The translations under genes and the position numbers were made by a program. Positions 1 to 8,542 of a DNA stretch of 64,000 nucleotides are shown here, in pieces; the stretch's first letter is position 1; every line of letters begins with the position of its first letter. This DNA comes from Salinarimonas sp. (GTDB lineage Bacteria; Pseudomonadota; Alphaproteobacteria; Rhizobiales; Beijerinckiaceae), in contig NZ_CP157794.1 in assembly GCF_040111675.1 (NCBI RefSeq), forward strand, positions 2,439,501 to 2,503,500, written 5' to 3'. The notes below the pieces were generated by a model. That model saw nothing but the letters and a program-made list of their open reading frames with translations. It did not search any database and was not told where the DNA came from.

Positions 1-689
1 ACCTGCATGTCGTCGGCGCGGCTCTCCAGGACCCGCGTGCTGGCGTAGAGCGCCTCGTCCGTGGCGTTGACGCCGTCGAGCGGCAGGCGGACGAACTTGC
101 CGCCGCCCTGCTCCTGCAGGAGCCGGAAGTTCGCGGCGTCCACGATCGAGGCGTCGATCGTCCCCTGCAGCATCGCGCCCGCGCGGACCTCCGAGCCCGG
201 CACGTAGGAGATGTTGGAATATTCGATGCCGTGGACCTGCTCCATCAGCCGCATCAGGGCTTCCGTGCCCGAGCCGCGGGAATGGACGGTGACCTCCTCG
301 CCGTCGAGATCCTGCCAGCTCGAATACACCTCGGAATTGACGACGGGGAAGAACAGCAGCGTCGACATCCGGAAGAACATCCGGATCGGCGCCTCCGAGT
401 TGGCGATGAAGGCGTAGGGCGCGCCCACCCCGATATCGGCCTCTCCCGAGAGCACGGCCTGGACCGCGACGTCCTCGGAGTTGAAGAAGGTCATCTCCAT
501 CGGCACGCCGCGCTCCTCGGCGCGCTCCATGGCGACGAGGAGGTTGAGGCTCTCCACGCTGGCGATGTCGCCCAGCGCGACCCTCAACGGATCCCCCTGG
601 GCGGCGGCCGTACCGGCCGAGACCGCGATGCCGGCTGCGGCCGCAAAACCGGCGATCGTCTTCAACAGGCTCCGTCTTGCGAGCGTCAT
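1..689 (-). CDS. Periplasmic substrate-binding protein of an ABC importer (NMT1/TauA-like), 3' end outside window
   Basis: The N-terminal 229 residues are present; the gene runs off the left edge. It begins with a twin-arginine-like signal (ARRSLLK at residues 4-10, then a hydrophobic stretch ending AAAQ near residue 31). The following fold reads as a small-molecule binding protein: VALGDIASVES, a stretch on gene-dose-like capture (AVLSGEADIGVGAPYAF) and HSRGSGTEALM, the pattern of NMT1/TauA/SsuA-type periplasmic proteins. ATG at 689 follows GGGAGGACAGC, a good ribosome binding site. It lies 74 nt downstream of a GntR gene on the same strand, so the regulator probably controls it. Ligand unknown; permease and ATPase would be expected further left. 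Confidence 0.75.
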   Translation of the reverse strand, partial: MTLARRSLLKTIAGFAAAAGIAVSAGTAAAQGDPLRVALGDIASVESLNLLVAMERAEERGVPMEMTFFNSEDVAVQAVLSGEADIGVGAPYAFIANSEAPIRMFFRMSTLLFFPVVNSEVYSSWQDLDGEEVTVHSRGSGTEALMRLMEQVHGIEYSNISYVPGSEVRAGAMLQGTIDASIVDAANFRLLQEQGGGKFVRLPLDGVNATDEALYASTRVLESRADDMQ

Positions 690-763
690 GATGCTGTCCT
701 CCCTTGGACGTTTCCTCTTCTCCTCGCGGCGGCGCCCTCTTTCCGGGACGCTCGCCGGAATGC

Positions 764-1489
764 CTAATGCTCGCCCTCGAAGAGGCGCGCCGACACCGAG
801 CGGATGTGCGCGCGCATGGCTTCGTAGGCGGCTTCCGGATTGCGGTCGGCGATGGCGCGGGCGATCGCCTCGTGCTCGGCGAAGCTCGAATGGTCCGCCG
901 GAGGGCGCACGGTCTCGCGGGTGACGGCGCCCCACGCCACGGCGCGGCGCACCTGGTTGAGCTGATCGAACAGCGCGACGAGCAGCAGGTTGTCGCTCGC
1001 CTCCGCGATCGAACGATGGAAGGCGTCGTCCTGCCGCTCGTATTCCGCCCAGGTCGAGGCGGCGGCGGCCCGCTCCATCGCGAGCCGCATGCGCATCATC
1101 GCCTCGCCGGAGGCGTTGATGGCGGCCTCGCGGGAGATGGCGGGCTCGACGGCGATGCGTGCGCGCATCATCCGGAAGGGCGTGAGCTGACGCCCGAGAT
1201 CGACCAGCGGCCCGCCGGGCGCCACGCTTTCCCCTTTGGCCACGAAGGTGCCCTTGCCGACGTGCCGCCAGATCGCGCCTTCGCGCTCGAGCGCGTCGAG
1301 CCCCTTGCGCAGGGCGGTGCGCGACACGTCGAGGCTGACGATCAGCTCGCGCTCGGGAGGCAGGCGATCGCCCGGCGCGTAGCCGCCTTCGCGGATGAAG
1401 GCGCGCAGCCGATCGACCGGGTCGTCCTCCCGGCCACCTGCCGGAGCCAGGGTCGCGATGCTGCCGGATTGGTCGCGCAATTGGTCCAT
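764..1489 (-). CDS. GntR-family regulator, FadR/FCD type
   Basis: A 241-residue repressor-type regulator. The N-terminal winged helix reads DRLPPERELIVSLDVSRTALRKGLDALEREGAI, with the wing GKGTFVAKGE; the C-terminal all-helical FCD domain (about residues 95-235) contains the ligand and metal pocket typical of the family (ERQDDAFHRSIAEAS, and AHIRS near the end). The open frame extends upstream to 1624, but the start at 1489 gives a normal family length and leaves the divergent promoter free. It lies upstream of a binding-protein gene and divergent from the fumarylacetoacetate-hydrolase-family gene, so both are plausible targets. The effector is probably a small organic acid, but this cannot be read from the sequence. 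Confidence 0.85.
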   Translation of the reverse strand: MDQLRDQSGSIATLAPAGGREDDPVDRLRAFIREGGYAPGDRLPPERELIVSLDVSRTALRKGLDALEREGAIWRHVGKGTFVAKGESVAPGGPLVDLGRQLTPFRMMRARIAVEPAISREAAINASGEAMMRMRLAMERAAAASTWAEYERQDDAFHRSIAEASDNLLLVALFDQLNQVRRAVAWGAVTRETVRPPADHSSFAEHEAIARAIADRNPEAAYEAMRAHIRSVSARLFEGEH

Positions 1490-1515
1490 ATCGTGCTCGC
1501 CATCGGCCGATTTGC

Positions 1516-1549
1516 GCGGATCAAGCCGGATTTTTTCTACTTGATCCGC
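1516..1549. promoter_or_regulatory. Inverted repeat between divergent genes, candidate GntR operator
   Basis: GCGGATCAAG at 1516-1525 and its exact reverse complement CTTGATCCGC at 1540-1549 are separated by 14 nt of AT-rich sequence. A third half-site TTGATCC lies at 1561-1567. The block sits between the GntR gene and the divergent hydrolase gene, where an autoregulatory operator is expected. It does not match a named consensus, so the assignment is by position and symmetry only. Confidence 0.45.
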
Positions 1550-1622
1550 ATTGGTCGGGATTGATCCTAGCACAGCTTCGCCGTATGACAAGCCATAAGC
1601 CAGCTGAAGAAGGGAGTGCTCC

Positions 1623-2306
1623 ATGTCCGATTTCGTGATCGCCCCGCCGGAGACGGTGTCCGTGCCCGTGGCGGGCGGCGGGTCCTTTCCGGTGCGCCGG
1701 GTCTATTGCATCGGGCGCAATTACGCGGCCCACGCCGTCGAGATGGGGCACGACCCGGATCGGGAGCCGCCGTTCTTCTTCCAGAAGAACCCCGACAACC
1801 TCGATCCCTCCGGCGAATTCCCCTATCCGCCGAAGACCTCCGACGTGCATCACGAGGCGGAGGTCGCGGTGATGCTGAAGGCGGGCGGTCGCGACATCCC
1901 CGTCGAGCGGGCGCTGGAGTGCGTCTTCGGCTACGCGCTCGCGCTCGACATGACGCGGCGCGACCTTCAGGGCGAGGCGAAGAAGCTCGGCCGTCCCTGG
2001 GAGATCGGCAAGGCCTTCGAGCGCTCCGCCCCTGTCGGCCCCGTGCGCCGGGTCGAGGAGATCGGCCATCTCGCCGAGGGGCGCATCGCGCTCTCCGTGA
2101 ACGGCGCGCTGCGCCAGGAGGGCGACCTCAACCAGATGATCTGGAAGGTGCCGGAGATGATCTCCTGCCTCTCGCACTATTTCGAGTTGAAGGCCGGCGA
2201 CGTCATCCTGTCCGGCACGCCGGCGGGCGTCGGCGCGGTGAAGCCCGGCGACGCGATGACGATCGAGGTGGAGAGGCTCGGCTCGATGACCGTCCGGGTC
2301 GTCTGA
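1623..2306 (+). CDS. Fumarylacetoacetate hydrolase family protein, probably fumarylpyruvate hydrolase
   Basis: A 227-residue single-domain FAH protein. The start region APPETVSVPVAGG, then RRVYCIGRNYAAHA and PFFFQKNPDN closely follow the fumarylpyruvate hydrolases of gentisate pathways, which split fumarylpyruvate into fumarate and pyruvate. Metal ligands are visible as HHEAEV (Glu78, Glu80) and the Asp in ALALDMTRRDLQ; ILSGTPAGVG is the C-terminal family signature. No gentisate dioxygenase or isomerase is present in the window, so the substrate may be another acylpyruvate. It is divergent from the GntR gene and converges with the BKACE gene, leaving 2 nt between the stop codons. Confidence 0.82.
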   Translation: MSDFVIAPPETVSVPVAGGGSFPVRRVYCIGRNYAAHAVEMGHDPDREPPFFFQKNPDNLDPSGEFPYPPKTSDVHHEAEVAVMLKAGGRDIPVERALECVFGYALALDMTRRDLQGEAKKLGRPWEIGKAFERSAPVGPVRRVEEIGHLAEGRIALSVNGALRQEGDLNQMIWKVPEMISCLSHYFELKAGDVILSGTPAGVGAVKPGDAMTIEVERLGSMTVRVV

Positions 2307-2308
2307 GA

Positions 2309-3154
2309 TCAGGACCGGCGCTCGGCGCTGGCGCGCAACCCCAGCATCTCGCGGGCCTGCGCCGGCGTCGCGACGGGCCGCTCGTACCGGTCGCACAGCG
2401 CGACCACGCGCCGAACGAGCGCGGCGTTCGAAGGCGCGAGCGTCTCGCGATCGAGGCGCACGTTGTCCTCGAGGCCGGTGCGGGCGTGCCCGCCCGCGGC
2501 GACCGCCCATTCGTTCAGCTCGATCTGATGCCGGCCGATGCCGGCCGCGCACCATTCCGCGTCCGGCGCGAGCCGCCGGACGGTGCGGACGTAGTAGTCG
2601 AACACGTCCTTGTCGGCAGGCATGGCGTTCTTCACGCCCATGACGAACTGGACGTAGAGGGCGCCCGGGATGCGGCCGTCGCGGTTCATCGCGACGGCCT
2701 GGTGGATGTGGGAGAGATCGAAGGCCTCGACCTCCGGCTTGACGTCGTATTCGCGCATCTCGGCGGCGAGCCAGTCGACGAGGTCCGGCGGGTTCTCGTA
2801 GACGCGGGTCGGGAAGTTGTTCGAGCCGACCGAGAGCGAGGCCATGTCCGGGCGAAGCCCGAGCATGCCGCCGCGCGCCTTGCCCGCCCCCGAGCGCCCG
2901 CCGGTGGAGAATTGCACGATCATCCCGGGGCAGTGCTTCTCGACGCCCTGCTTGAGCCGCGCGAACTTCTCCGGGTCCGAGGAGGGCGTCTCGTCGTCGT
3001 TGCGCACGTGGGCGTGGACGATGGAGGCGCCCGCCTCGAAGGCCTCGTGGGCCGAGTCCACCTGCTCCGAGACCTTGATCGGGACGGCGGGGTTGTCGCT
3101 CTTCCTCGGCAGCGAGCCGGTGATGGCGACGCAGATGATGCAGGGCTTCGTCAT
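2309..3154 (-). CDS. Beta-keto acid cleavage enzyme (BKACE, DUF849 family)
   Basis: A 281-residue TIM-barrel enzyme of the 3-keto-5-aminohexanoate cleavage family, which condense a beta-keto acid with acetyl-CoA to give acetoacetate and a shortened CoA ester. Zinc ligands are visible in IVHAHVRND (His47, His49), and the catalytic glutamate in GLEDNVRL (Glu229). FSTGGRSG and MASLSVGSNNFPTRVYEN are family blocks. It is the last gene of the aromatic operon, 31 nt after hydroxyquinol dioxygenase. The pathway product upstream would be 3-oxoadipate, itself a beta-keto acid, so cleavage to succinyl-CoA and acetoacetate is a reasonable inference. Substrate is not proven by sequence. Confidence 0.85.
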   Translation of the reverse strand: MTKPCIICVAITGSLPRKSDNPAVPIKVSEQVDSAHEAFEAGASIVHAHVRNDDETPSSDPEKFARLKQGVEKHCPGMIVQFSTGGRSGAGKARGGMLGLRPDMASLSVGSNNFPTRVYENPPDLVDWLAAEMREYDVKPEVEAFDLSHIHQAVAMNRDGRIPGALYVQFVMGVKNAMPADKDVFDYYVRTVRRLAPDAEWCAAGIGRHQIELNEWAVAAGGHARTGLEDNVRLDRETLAPSNAALVRRVVALCDRYERPVATPAQAREMLGLRASAERRS

Positions 3155-3185
3155 GATGCGGGCTCTTCCAGCATGCCGGCGCCCC

Positions 3186-4067
3186 TCATCGCGGGGCGAG
3201 CGCGAAGTCGAACGCCACCTCCCAGAACGGGTTTCCGACGCCGAGATCGGCGGCGCGGGCCGGGTCGTCGCGCTGCTCGAAATCGGCGATCAGGCTCGCC
3301 TTCACGCCGAAGACCGCATCCGAGTCGATATAGGGGTCGTCCGGCACGAAGATGTGCGTCGTCAGGGTCTCGTAGCCGTCGGCCGAGACGATGTAGTGCA
3401 GGTGCGCCGGTCGGTAGGGGTGGCGCCCGAGACGGGCCAGCAGCTGTCCGACCGGGCCGTCCGCGGGAATGGGGTAGTATTTCGGCTTCACCGCGCGAAA
3501 CCAGTAGCCCCCCTCCGCGTCCGTCTCGAACACCCCGCGCAGGTTGAAGTCGGGCTGGTGGCCCTTCTGCTGCACGTCGTAGAAGCCCTCGTCGTTCGCC
3601 TGCCAGACGTCGAGCTTCGCCCCGGCGATCGGCCGCCCCTCGGAATCGGTGACGCGCCCGCGCACCACCATGGGCTCGCCCTTCTGGTCGAGGCAGATGT
3701 TCGCCCCGTTGGGCAGGACCGGCGCGTCGGCCACGTGGAAGGGGCCGAGCACGGTCGATTCGGTGGCGCCCGACGGCTTGCGATGGTTGATCGCGTCGAC
3801 CAGCATCGACACGCCGAGCACGTCCGACAGGAGGATGAACTCCTGGCGCCAGTCGTCGCACATGTGCCCGGTCTTCGTCAGGAACCGGATCGCGGCGAAC
3901 CATTCGGCCTCGGTCGGCTCGATCTCCTTCACGGCGGCGTGGAGGTGGCGGATGATCACCGCCATCACCTCCTTCAGGCGTTCGTCGGTGCAGGCGGCGT
4001 TGCGGCCGATGACGACCTCGGCCGAGTTTTCCTCGGTGAAGTAGCCCTGCTCGGTCTGTGCGCTCAC
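3186..4067 (-). CDS. Hydroxyquinol 1,2-dioxygenase (intradiol ring cleavage)
   Basis: A 293-residue non-haem Fe(III) intradiol dioxygenase of the hydroxyquinol/catechol type; it would open 1,2,4-trihydroxybenzene to maleylacetate. The N-terminal helical dimerisation domain (about residues 20-100, with DWRQEFILLSDVLGVSMLVD) is followed by the beta-sandwich catalytic domain. All four iron ligands are present: Tyr163 in DEGFYDVQ, Tyr198 in KPKYYPIP, and His222 and His224 in RPAHLHYIV. It follows the monooxygenase gene by 27 nt. ATG at 4067 is preceded by an AGGAGACCTCGCC-type binding site. The pairing with maleylacetate reductase favours hydroxyquinol over catechol as substrate. Confidence 0.9.
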   Translation of the reverse strand: MSAQTEQGYFTEENSAEVVIGRNAACTDERLKEVMAVIIRHLHAAVKEIEPTEAEWFAAIRFLTKTGHMCDDWRQEFILLSDVLGVSMLVDAINHRKPSGATESTVLGPFHVADAPVLPNGANICLDQKGEPMVVRGRVTDSEGRPIAGAKLDVWQANDEGFYDVQQKGHQPDFNLRGVFETDAEGGYWFRAVKPKYYPIPADGPVGQLLARLGRHPYRPAHLHYIVSADGYETLTTHIFVPDDPYIDSDAVFGVKASLIADFEQRDDPARAADLGVGNPFWEVAFDFALAPR

Positions 4068-4094
4068 GGCGAGGTCTCCTTGGCTGGGGCGCGA

Positions 4095-5861
4095 TCAGCG
4101 CGCGAGGATGGTCGTCAGCACCCGGGTCAGCTCCGCGGCCGGATCGGCGGCGATCGTCTCGCTGCGCCAGGCCACGTGCTGGTCCGGACGCACCAGGACG
4201 CAGCCGGAATCGCGCACCTCGCGGGCGCGCGCCCAGGCGCCGAGATGGTCCTCGAAGTCGCAGCGCGGGCCGATGCGGCAGGCGGCGATCTCGATGCCCA
4301 GCGCCTCGCCCACGCGCGCCGCCGCCTCGAGCCAGCCCTCGCCGCCGATGCCGGTGAGGAGCGTGAACCGGCCCTTGCCGGTGACGTCGAGGGTCGAGAG
4401 CGTCTGCGCGCCGCGATAGAGCCAGACGTGCGGCACGCGGGCGCCGGGGTAGGTGGTGGGCTGGTCGTGCAGCTCCGGATCGTCCGCGAAGGCGGGCTCC
4501 GGCGCGTCGTCGGTCGTGACGGCGCCCGAGCGGTAGCGCTGGTTCATCTCGACGCCGTGGCAGTCGAACTCGTAGACCTTCGCCGCGATCGCCTCGCGCA
4601 GCGCCGCGCGCTGGGCCTCCGCGTCGGGGCCGCTGTCGGCGCGCTTGTCCATGTTCGCCTGCATCTCGACCGGGTCCTTGGTCTCGAGCAGGCCCAGCGC
4701 CTGGAAGATCGGCCCGAACTCCTCGATCGACCTGTTGGCCCGCTTGACGATCTGCTTCGCCACGGGGGCGCGCTCGGCGTCGTAGCTGTCGAGCAGCGCC
4801 GGCCCGGCCTGGCCCTTGAGCACCATCGCCAGCTTCCAGGCGAGGTTGAAGCCGTCCTGGATCGAGGTGTTGGAGCCGAGCCCGTTCGAGGGCGGGTGGC
4901 GATGGATGGCGTCGCCCATGCAGAAGACCCGCCCGTTCATCACCTTGGTCGCGTACATGTCGTTGACGGTCCAGGTCGAGACCGAGGTGATCTCGATGGG
5001 GATCGTGTCGTCGCCGATGAGGTCGTGCGCGACCTTGGTGGCGAAGGCCTCGTCGACCACGGGCTCGGGCCCGTCGATGTCGTAGCCCCAGACGATCAGC
5101 CACTCGTTCCAGGGCCGCACCATGCGCACGAGGCCCATGCCGATGCCGCCGACGTCGGCGCCGGGCTGGACGACCCAGTAGAGCACGCTCGGCCGGTGGG
5201 CGACGTATTTCGACAGGTCGGCCTTGAAGATGATGTTCATCGAGCCGCCGACGCCCATCTTGCCCTCGAAGGGCAGGCCCGCATGCTCGGCGACGAGCGA
5301 GCGCCCGCCGTCGGCGCCCACCAGGTATTTCGAGCGCACCTGGAACTCCCGGCCCGAGAGCCGGTCGCGGCAGGTCGTGGTGACGCCCTCCGCGTCCTGG
5401 ACGTGGGAGAGGTATTCCGTCGACATCCGCGCCTGCGCGCCCCGCGAGCAGGCGGTCTTGAACAGGATCGGCTCCATGAAGGTCTGGGGCAGGTCGTTCA
5501 TCTCGCAGGGCGAGGAGAGCAGGTGCTCGGCCTTCGAATGGGGCGCGTTGCCCCACGAGAGCATGCGCCCGAGCTCCTCGCCCGCGAGCGAGGCGCAGAA
5601 CACGTTGTTGCCCATCAGGTGCTGCGGCGTCGCGTGCATCATCGCCTCGGCCTCGACCTCCGGCCCGAGGTCGCGCAGCACCTCCATCGTGCGCTGGTTG
5701 GTGATGTGGGCGCGCGGCGTGTTGGCGAGCCAGCGGTAGCGGTTGATGACGAGGCAGTCGACGCCGTAGGAGGCGAGCAGGGCCGCCGTGGCCGAGCCCG
5801 CCGGGCCGGTGCCCACGATCATGACGTCGGTGGTGATCTCGGGCTGCGTGTTGTCCGGCAT
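4095..5861 (-). CDS. FAD-dependent aromatic monooxygenase, PheA/TfdB type
   Basis: A 588-residue class A flavoprotein hydroxylase, about the length of 2,4-dichlorophenol 6-monooxygenase and phenol 2-monooxygenases. The Rossmann motif GTGPAG is at residues 17-22, the DG motif in VGADGGRS near 181-188, and the GD flavin motif in FCMGDAIHRHPPSNG near 313-326; the C-terminal part (after about 450) is the thioredoxin-like domain. It would use NAD(P)H and oxygen to hydroxylate a phenol ortho to its hydroxyl group. In this operon the expected product is hydroxyquinol, so resorcinol, a catechol-level phenol or a halogenated phenol are possible substrates. It lies 4 nt downstream of livM. Confidence 0.88.
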   Translation of the reverse strand: MPDNTQPEITTDVMIVGTGPAGSATAALLASYGVDCLVINRYRWLANTPRAHITNQRTMEVLRDLGPEVEAEAMMHATPQHLMGNNVFCASLAGEELGRMLSWGNAPHSKAEHLLSSPCEMNDLPQTFMEPILFKTACSRGAQARMSTEYLSHVQDAEGVTTTCRDRLSGREFQVRSKYLVGADGGRSLVAEHAGLPFEGKMGVGGSMNIIFKADLSKYVAHRPSVLYWVVQPGADVGGIGMGLVRMVRPWNEWLIVWGYDIDGPEPVVDEAFATKVAHDLIGDDTIPIEITSVSTWTVNDMYATKVMNGRVFCMGDAIHRHPPSNGLGSNTSIQDGFNLAWKLAMVLKGQAGPALLDSYDAERAPVAKQIVKRANRSIEEFGPIFQALGLLETKDPVEMQANMDKRADSGPDAEAQRAALREAIAAKVYEFDCHGVEMNQRYRSGAVTTDDAPEPAFADDPELHDQPTTYPGARVPHVWLYRGAQTLSTLDVTGKGRFTLLTGIGGEGWLEAAARVGEALGIEIAACRIGPRCDFEDHLGAWARAREVRDSGCVLVRPDQHVAWRSETIAADPAAELTRVLTTILAR

Positions 5862-5865
5862 GGCG

Positions 5866-6969
5866 TCAGGCTCCCTTCGTATCGGTTCTCGGTCCCTTCA
5901 GCCGGCGGCGGACCGGGAAGAGGTGCAGGTCGTAGCGGTCTGAGATCAGGCCCCAGAGGCCGCGCGGGGCGAACAGCATCACGGCGATGGCGATGACGCC
6001 GAGCGCGATCAGGTACCAGGCGCCGAGATCGGCGAGGAAGTACTGCAGCACGAAGAAGACGATCACGCCCAGGATCGGCCCCTCGATCGTGCCGATCCCG
6101 CCGATCACCACGATGAAGATCACGTAGGCCGTCCAGTCGAGGACGGAGAAGGCGGCGTCGGGCGAGATCCGGGCCGACTGCATGTAGATCAGCGCGCCGG
6201 CGAGCCCGGTGCCGAAGGCGGCGAAGAAGTAGACCAGCGTCTTCAGCCGGCGCGCGTCGACGCCCACAGCCCCCGCCGCCGCCTCGTTGTCGCGCACGGC
6301 GGCGAGGCCGAGGCCGGCGCGCGAGCGCATCAAGGCGTAGACGAAGCCGATCGTCGCGAGCGCCAGCGCCAGCGCCAGCCAATAGGCGAGGATGTCGCGC
6401 GCCTCGCCTCCGCGCACGCCGAAGGTCGCCTCGATCCACTCGACGCCCCACAGGCCGCGCACGGCGCCGCGGGGCAGCGAGGTGCCTGTGCCGCCGCCGA
6501 GCGCCTGCCACTGCATGACGAGGAGCCGCACGACCTCGGCGACGACCCAGGTGCCGATGGCGAAGTACGCCCCCTGGAGCCGGAAGACGAAGAAGGCGGT
6601 GGGCACCGCGAGGATCGCGGCCGCGAGCCCGCCGATCAGGATCGCGGCCACGGGATCGAGCCCGCCGATCACCACGCCCGCGAAGAGCGCGTAGCCGCCG
6701 ATGCCGACGAAGGCCTGCTGGCCGACCGAGACGAGGCCGGCATAGCCGGCGAGCATGTTCCAGTTCTGGGCGAGCGTGAGCATGGTCAGCACGCCGAAGA
6801 GCTGCTGGATCAGCGTGCGCGAGCCGAACACGGGCAGGGCGATCGCCACGAGGACGAGCGCGACGGCGAGGATCGCGAAGGTGCGCGAGGCGCGCGTCGC
6901 GGTCTCGACGCGCCAGGGCGACGGCGCCGACGCGGCCTCGGAGAGGGGCAGGGCGGGCTCGTTGCGCAT
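5866..6969 (-). CDS. livM: Branched-chain amino acid-type ABC permease LivM
   Basis: A 367-residue inner-membrane permease with about ten hydrophobic segments and the family block GYAGLVSVGQQAFVGIGGYA. The longer upstream frame has no membrane character; MRNEPALPL at 6969 overlaps the livH stop codon by one base (TGATG arrangement), which fixes the start. With LivH it forms the channel of the importer whose ATPases and binding protein are encoded upstream in the same operon. In aromatic catabolic operons such Liv-type systems usually import aromatic acids or phenols rather than amino acids; that is the inferred role here. Confidence 0.88.
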   Translation of the reverse strand: MRNEPALPLSEAASAPSPWRVETATRASRTFAILAVALVLVAIALPVFGSRTLIQQLFGVLTMLTLAQNWNMLAGYAGLVSVGQQAFVGIGGYALFAGVVIGGLDPVAAILIGGLAAAILAVPTAFFVFRLQGAYFAIGTWVVAEVVRLLVMQWQALGGGTGTSLPRGAVRGLWGVEWIEATFGVRGGEARDILAYWLALALALATIGFVYALMRSRAGLGLAAVRDNEAAAGAVGVDARRLKTLVYFFAAFGTGLAGALIYMQSARISPDAAFSVLDWTAYVIFIVVIGGIGTIEGPILGVIVFFVLQYFLADLGAWYLIALGVIAIAVMLFAPRGLWGLISDRYDLHLFPVRRRLKGPRTDTKGA

Positions 6970-7832
6970 CAGTCCACGGCTCTCGGGAAGAGGCCGCGCG
7001 GGCGCACGACCAGCACGAGCAAGAAGGCGAGATGCCCGGCGAGGATCTGCCATTCGGGGTTGATCGCCGCGCCCAGCGTCTGCGCCACGCCGATGATGAT
7101 CCCGCCGGCGAGCGTGCCCCACAGCGAGCCGAGCCCGCCGATGATCACCGCCTCGAAGGCGTAGAGCAGCCGCGCGGGACCGATCGTCGGGTCGAAGTTC
7201 GAGCGAACGCCGAGATAGAGCGCGGCGATGGTGACCACGATCAGCGCGATGCCGGTCGCCGTGGCGAAGATGCGCCCGGGCGACACGCCCATCAGGCTCG
7301 CCGTGACCGGGTCGTCGGAGGTGGCGCGGAAAGCGCGGCCGAGCGTCGTGCGGTAGAACACGGTATTCAGCGCGACGATGACGAGGATCGCCGAAACGAA
7401 GCCCATGAGCGGCATCAGCCCCACGTTGATCGGCCCGAGCGCGACCGTCGCGGTCTCGAGCGTGCCCGCCGGGATGCGGCGGCTGTCGGCGGAATAGGTC
7501 TCGAGCAGCGCGTTCTGCAGGACGATCGAGAGGCCGAAGGTGACCAGCAGCGGCGGCAGGATGTCGTCGCCGAGCGTGCGGTTGAGGAGATAGCGCTGCA
7601 GCAGCCAGCCGACCGCGAACATCAACGGCGCGGCGATGGCCGCGGCGAGGAAGGGGTTGATCCCGAACAGGCTCACCGCGGTGAGGATCACGAAGGCGGC
7701 GAGCACGATCAGGTCGCCGTGCGCCAGGTTGACGAGGCGCATGATGCCGAAGACGAGCGAGAGCCCCGCGGCGAAGAGCGCGTAGAGCCCGCCGAGCAGC
7801 ACGCCCTGGATGATTGTCTCGACCCAGATCAT
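6969..7832 (-). CDS. livH: Branched-chain amino acid-type ABC permease LivH
   Basis: A 287-residue permease starting MIWVETIIQGVLLGGLYALF, with the LivH blocks LVNLAHGDLIVLAAF and EAVIIGGLGSLWGTLAGG. About eight membrane segments are visible. Its start codon overlaps the end of livF by 4 nt (TCAT at 7829-7832 on the plus strand) and its stop overlaps livM by one base, so the four transporter genes are translationally coupled. It partners LivM in the inner membrane. Confidence 0.88.
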   Translation of the reverse strand: MIWVETIIQGVLLGGLYALFAAGLSLVFGIMRLVNLAHGDLIVLAAFVILTAVSLFGINPFLAAAIAAPLMFAVGWLLQRYLLNRTLGDDILPPLLVTFGLSIVLQNALLETYSADSRRIPAGTLETATVALGPINVGLMPLMGFVSAILVIVALNTVFYRTTLGRAFRATSDDPVTASLMGVSPGRIFATATGIALIVVTIAALYLGVRSNFDPTIGPARLLYAFEAVIIGGLGSLWGTLAGGIIIGVAQTLGAAINPEWQILAGHLAFLLVLVVRPRGLFPRAVD

Positions 7833-8542
7833 GCGTGCGCCCTCCCGAAATAGGCGTCGTGGATCGCCTCGCGGGAGAGGTCGGCCGGGCGGCCCGCGAG
7901 CGTGACGCGCCCCTCCATGAAGCAATAGACCCGGTCGGCGACCTCGAGAGCCTGGCCGATGTCCTGCTCCACCACGATCAGCGAGGCGCCGCTCGCCTTG
8001 ATCCGCGGCATCGCGGCGTAGATGTCGCGGATGACCACCGGCGCGAGGCCGAGCGAGATCTCGTCGCAAAGCAGCACGAGCGGGTTCGCCATCAGCGCGC
8101 GGCCGATGGCGACCATCTGCTGCTGCCCGCCGGAGAGCGCGGTGCCCGGCTTCGCGCGGCGCTCGCGCAGGACGGGGAAGAGCGCGTAGACGCTCTCCAG
8201 CGTCCAGGGCCCGGGCGCCTTGCGGGCGTAGCGGCCCATCAGGAGGTTCTCTTCCACCGTCAGCGAGGGGAAGAGCCGTCGGCCTTCCGGCACCATGGCG
8301 ATCCCGCGCTGGAGGATCGCATCCGGCGCGAGCCCGCCGATCGGCGCGCCGTCGAGCAGCACCTGGTCGGGCGCGCTCTTCAGGATGCCGGTGACCGCAC
8401 GCAGGAAGGTGGTCTTGCCCGCGCCGTTGGCGCCGATGATCGCCACCGTCTCGCCGACGCCGAGCGTGACGTCGGCGCCGAAAAGGGCGCGGAAGTCGCC
8501 GTAGCCGGCCTCGAGGCCGCGGGTCTCGAGAAGCGGCGTCAT
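7829..8542 (-). CDS. livF: ABC transporter ATP-binding protein LivF
   Basis: A 237-residue ATPase. Walker A is GANGAGKTT, the ABC signature LSGGQQQM and Walker B LVLLCDEIS, followed by the H-loop region SLIVVEQDIGQAL. The length and the MVPEGRRLFPSLTVEENL block are typical of LivF. It overlaps livG by 4 nt at its start and livH by 4 nt at its end. It would work as the heterodimer partner of LivG, powering uptake through LivHM. Confidence 0.9.
   Translation of the reverse strand: MTPLLETRGLEAGYGDFRALFGADVTLGVGETVAIIGANGAGKTTFLRAVTGILKSAPDQVLLDGAPIGGLAPDAILQRGIAMVPEGRRLFPSLTVEENLLMGRYARKAPGPWTLESVYALFPVLRERRAKPGTALSGGQQQMVAIGRALMANPLVLLCDEISLGLAPVVIRDIYAAMPRIKASGASLIVVEQDIGQALEVADRVYCFMEGRVTLAGRPADLSREAIHDAYFGRAHA

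Noticed and set aside
2817-5996. Plus-strand frame of about 1060 codons opposite the dioxygenase and monooxygenase genes
   Set aside because: A shadow of the minus-strand genes, with no recognisable domain or ribosome site.
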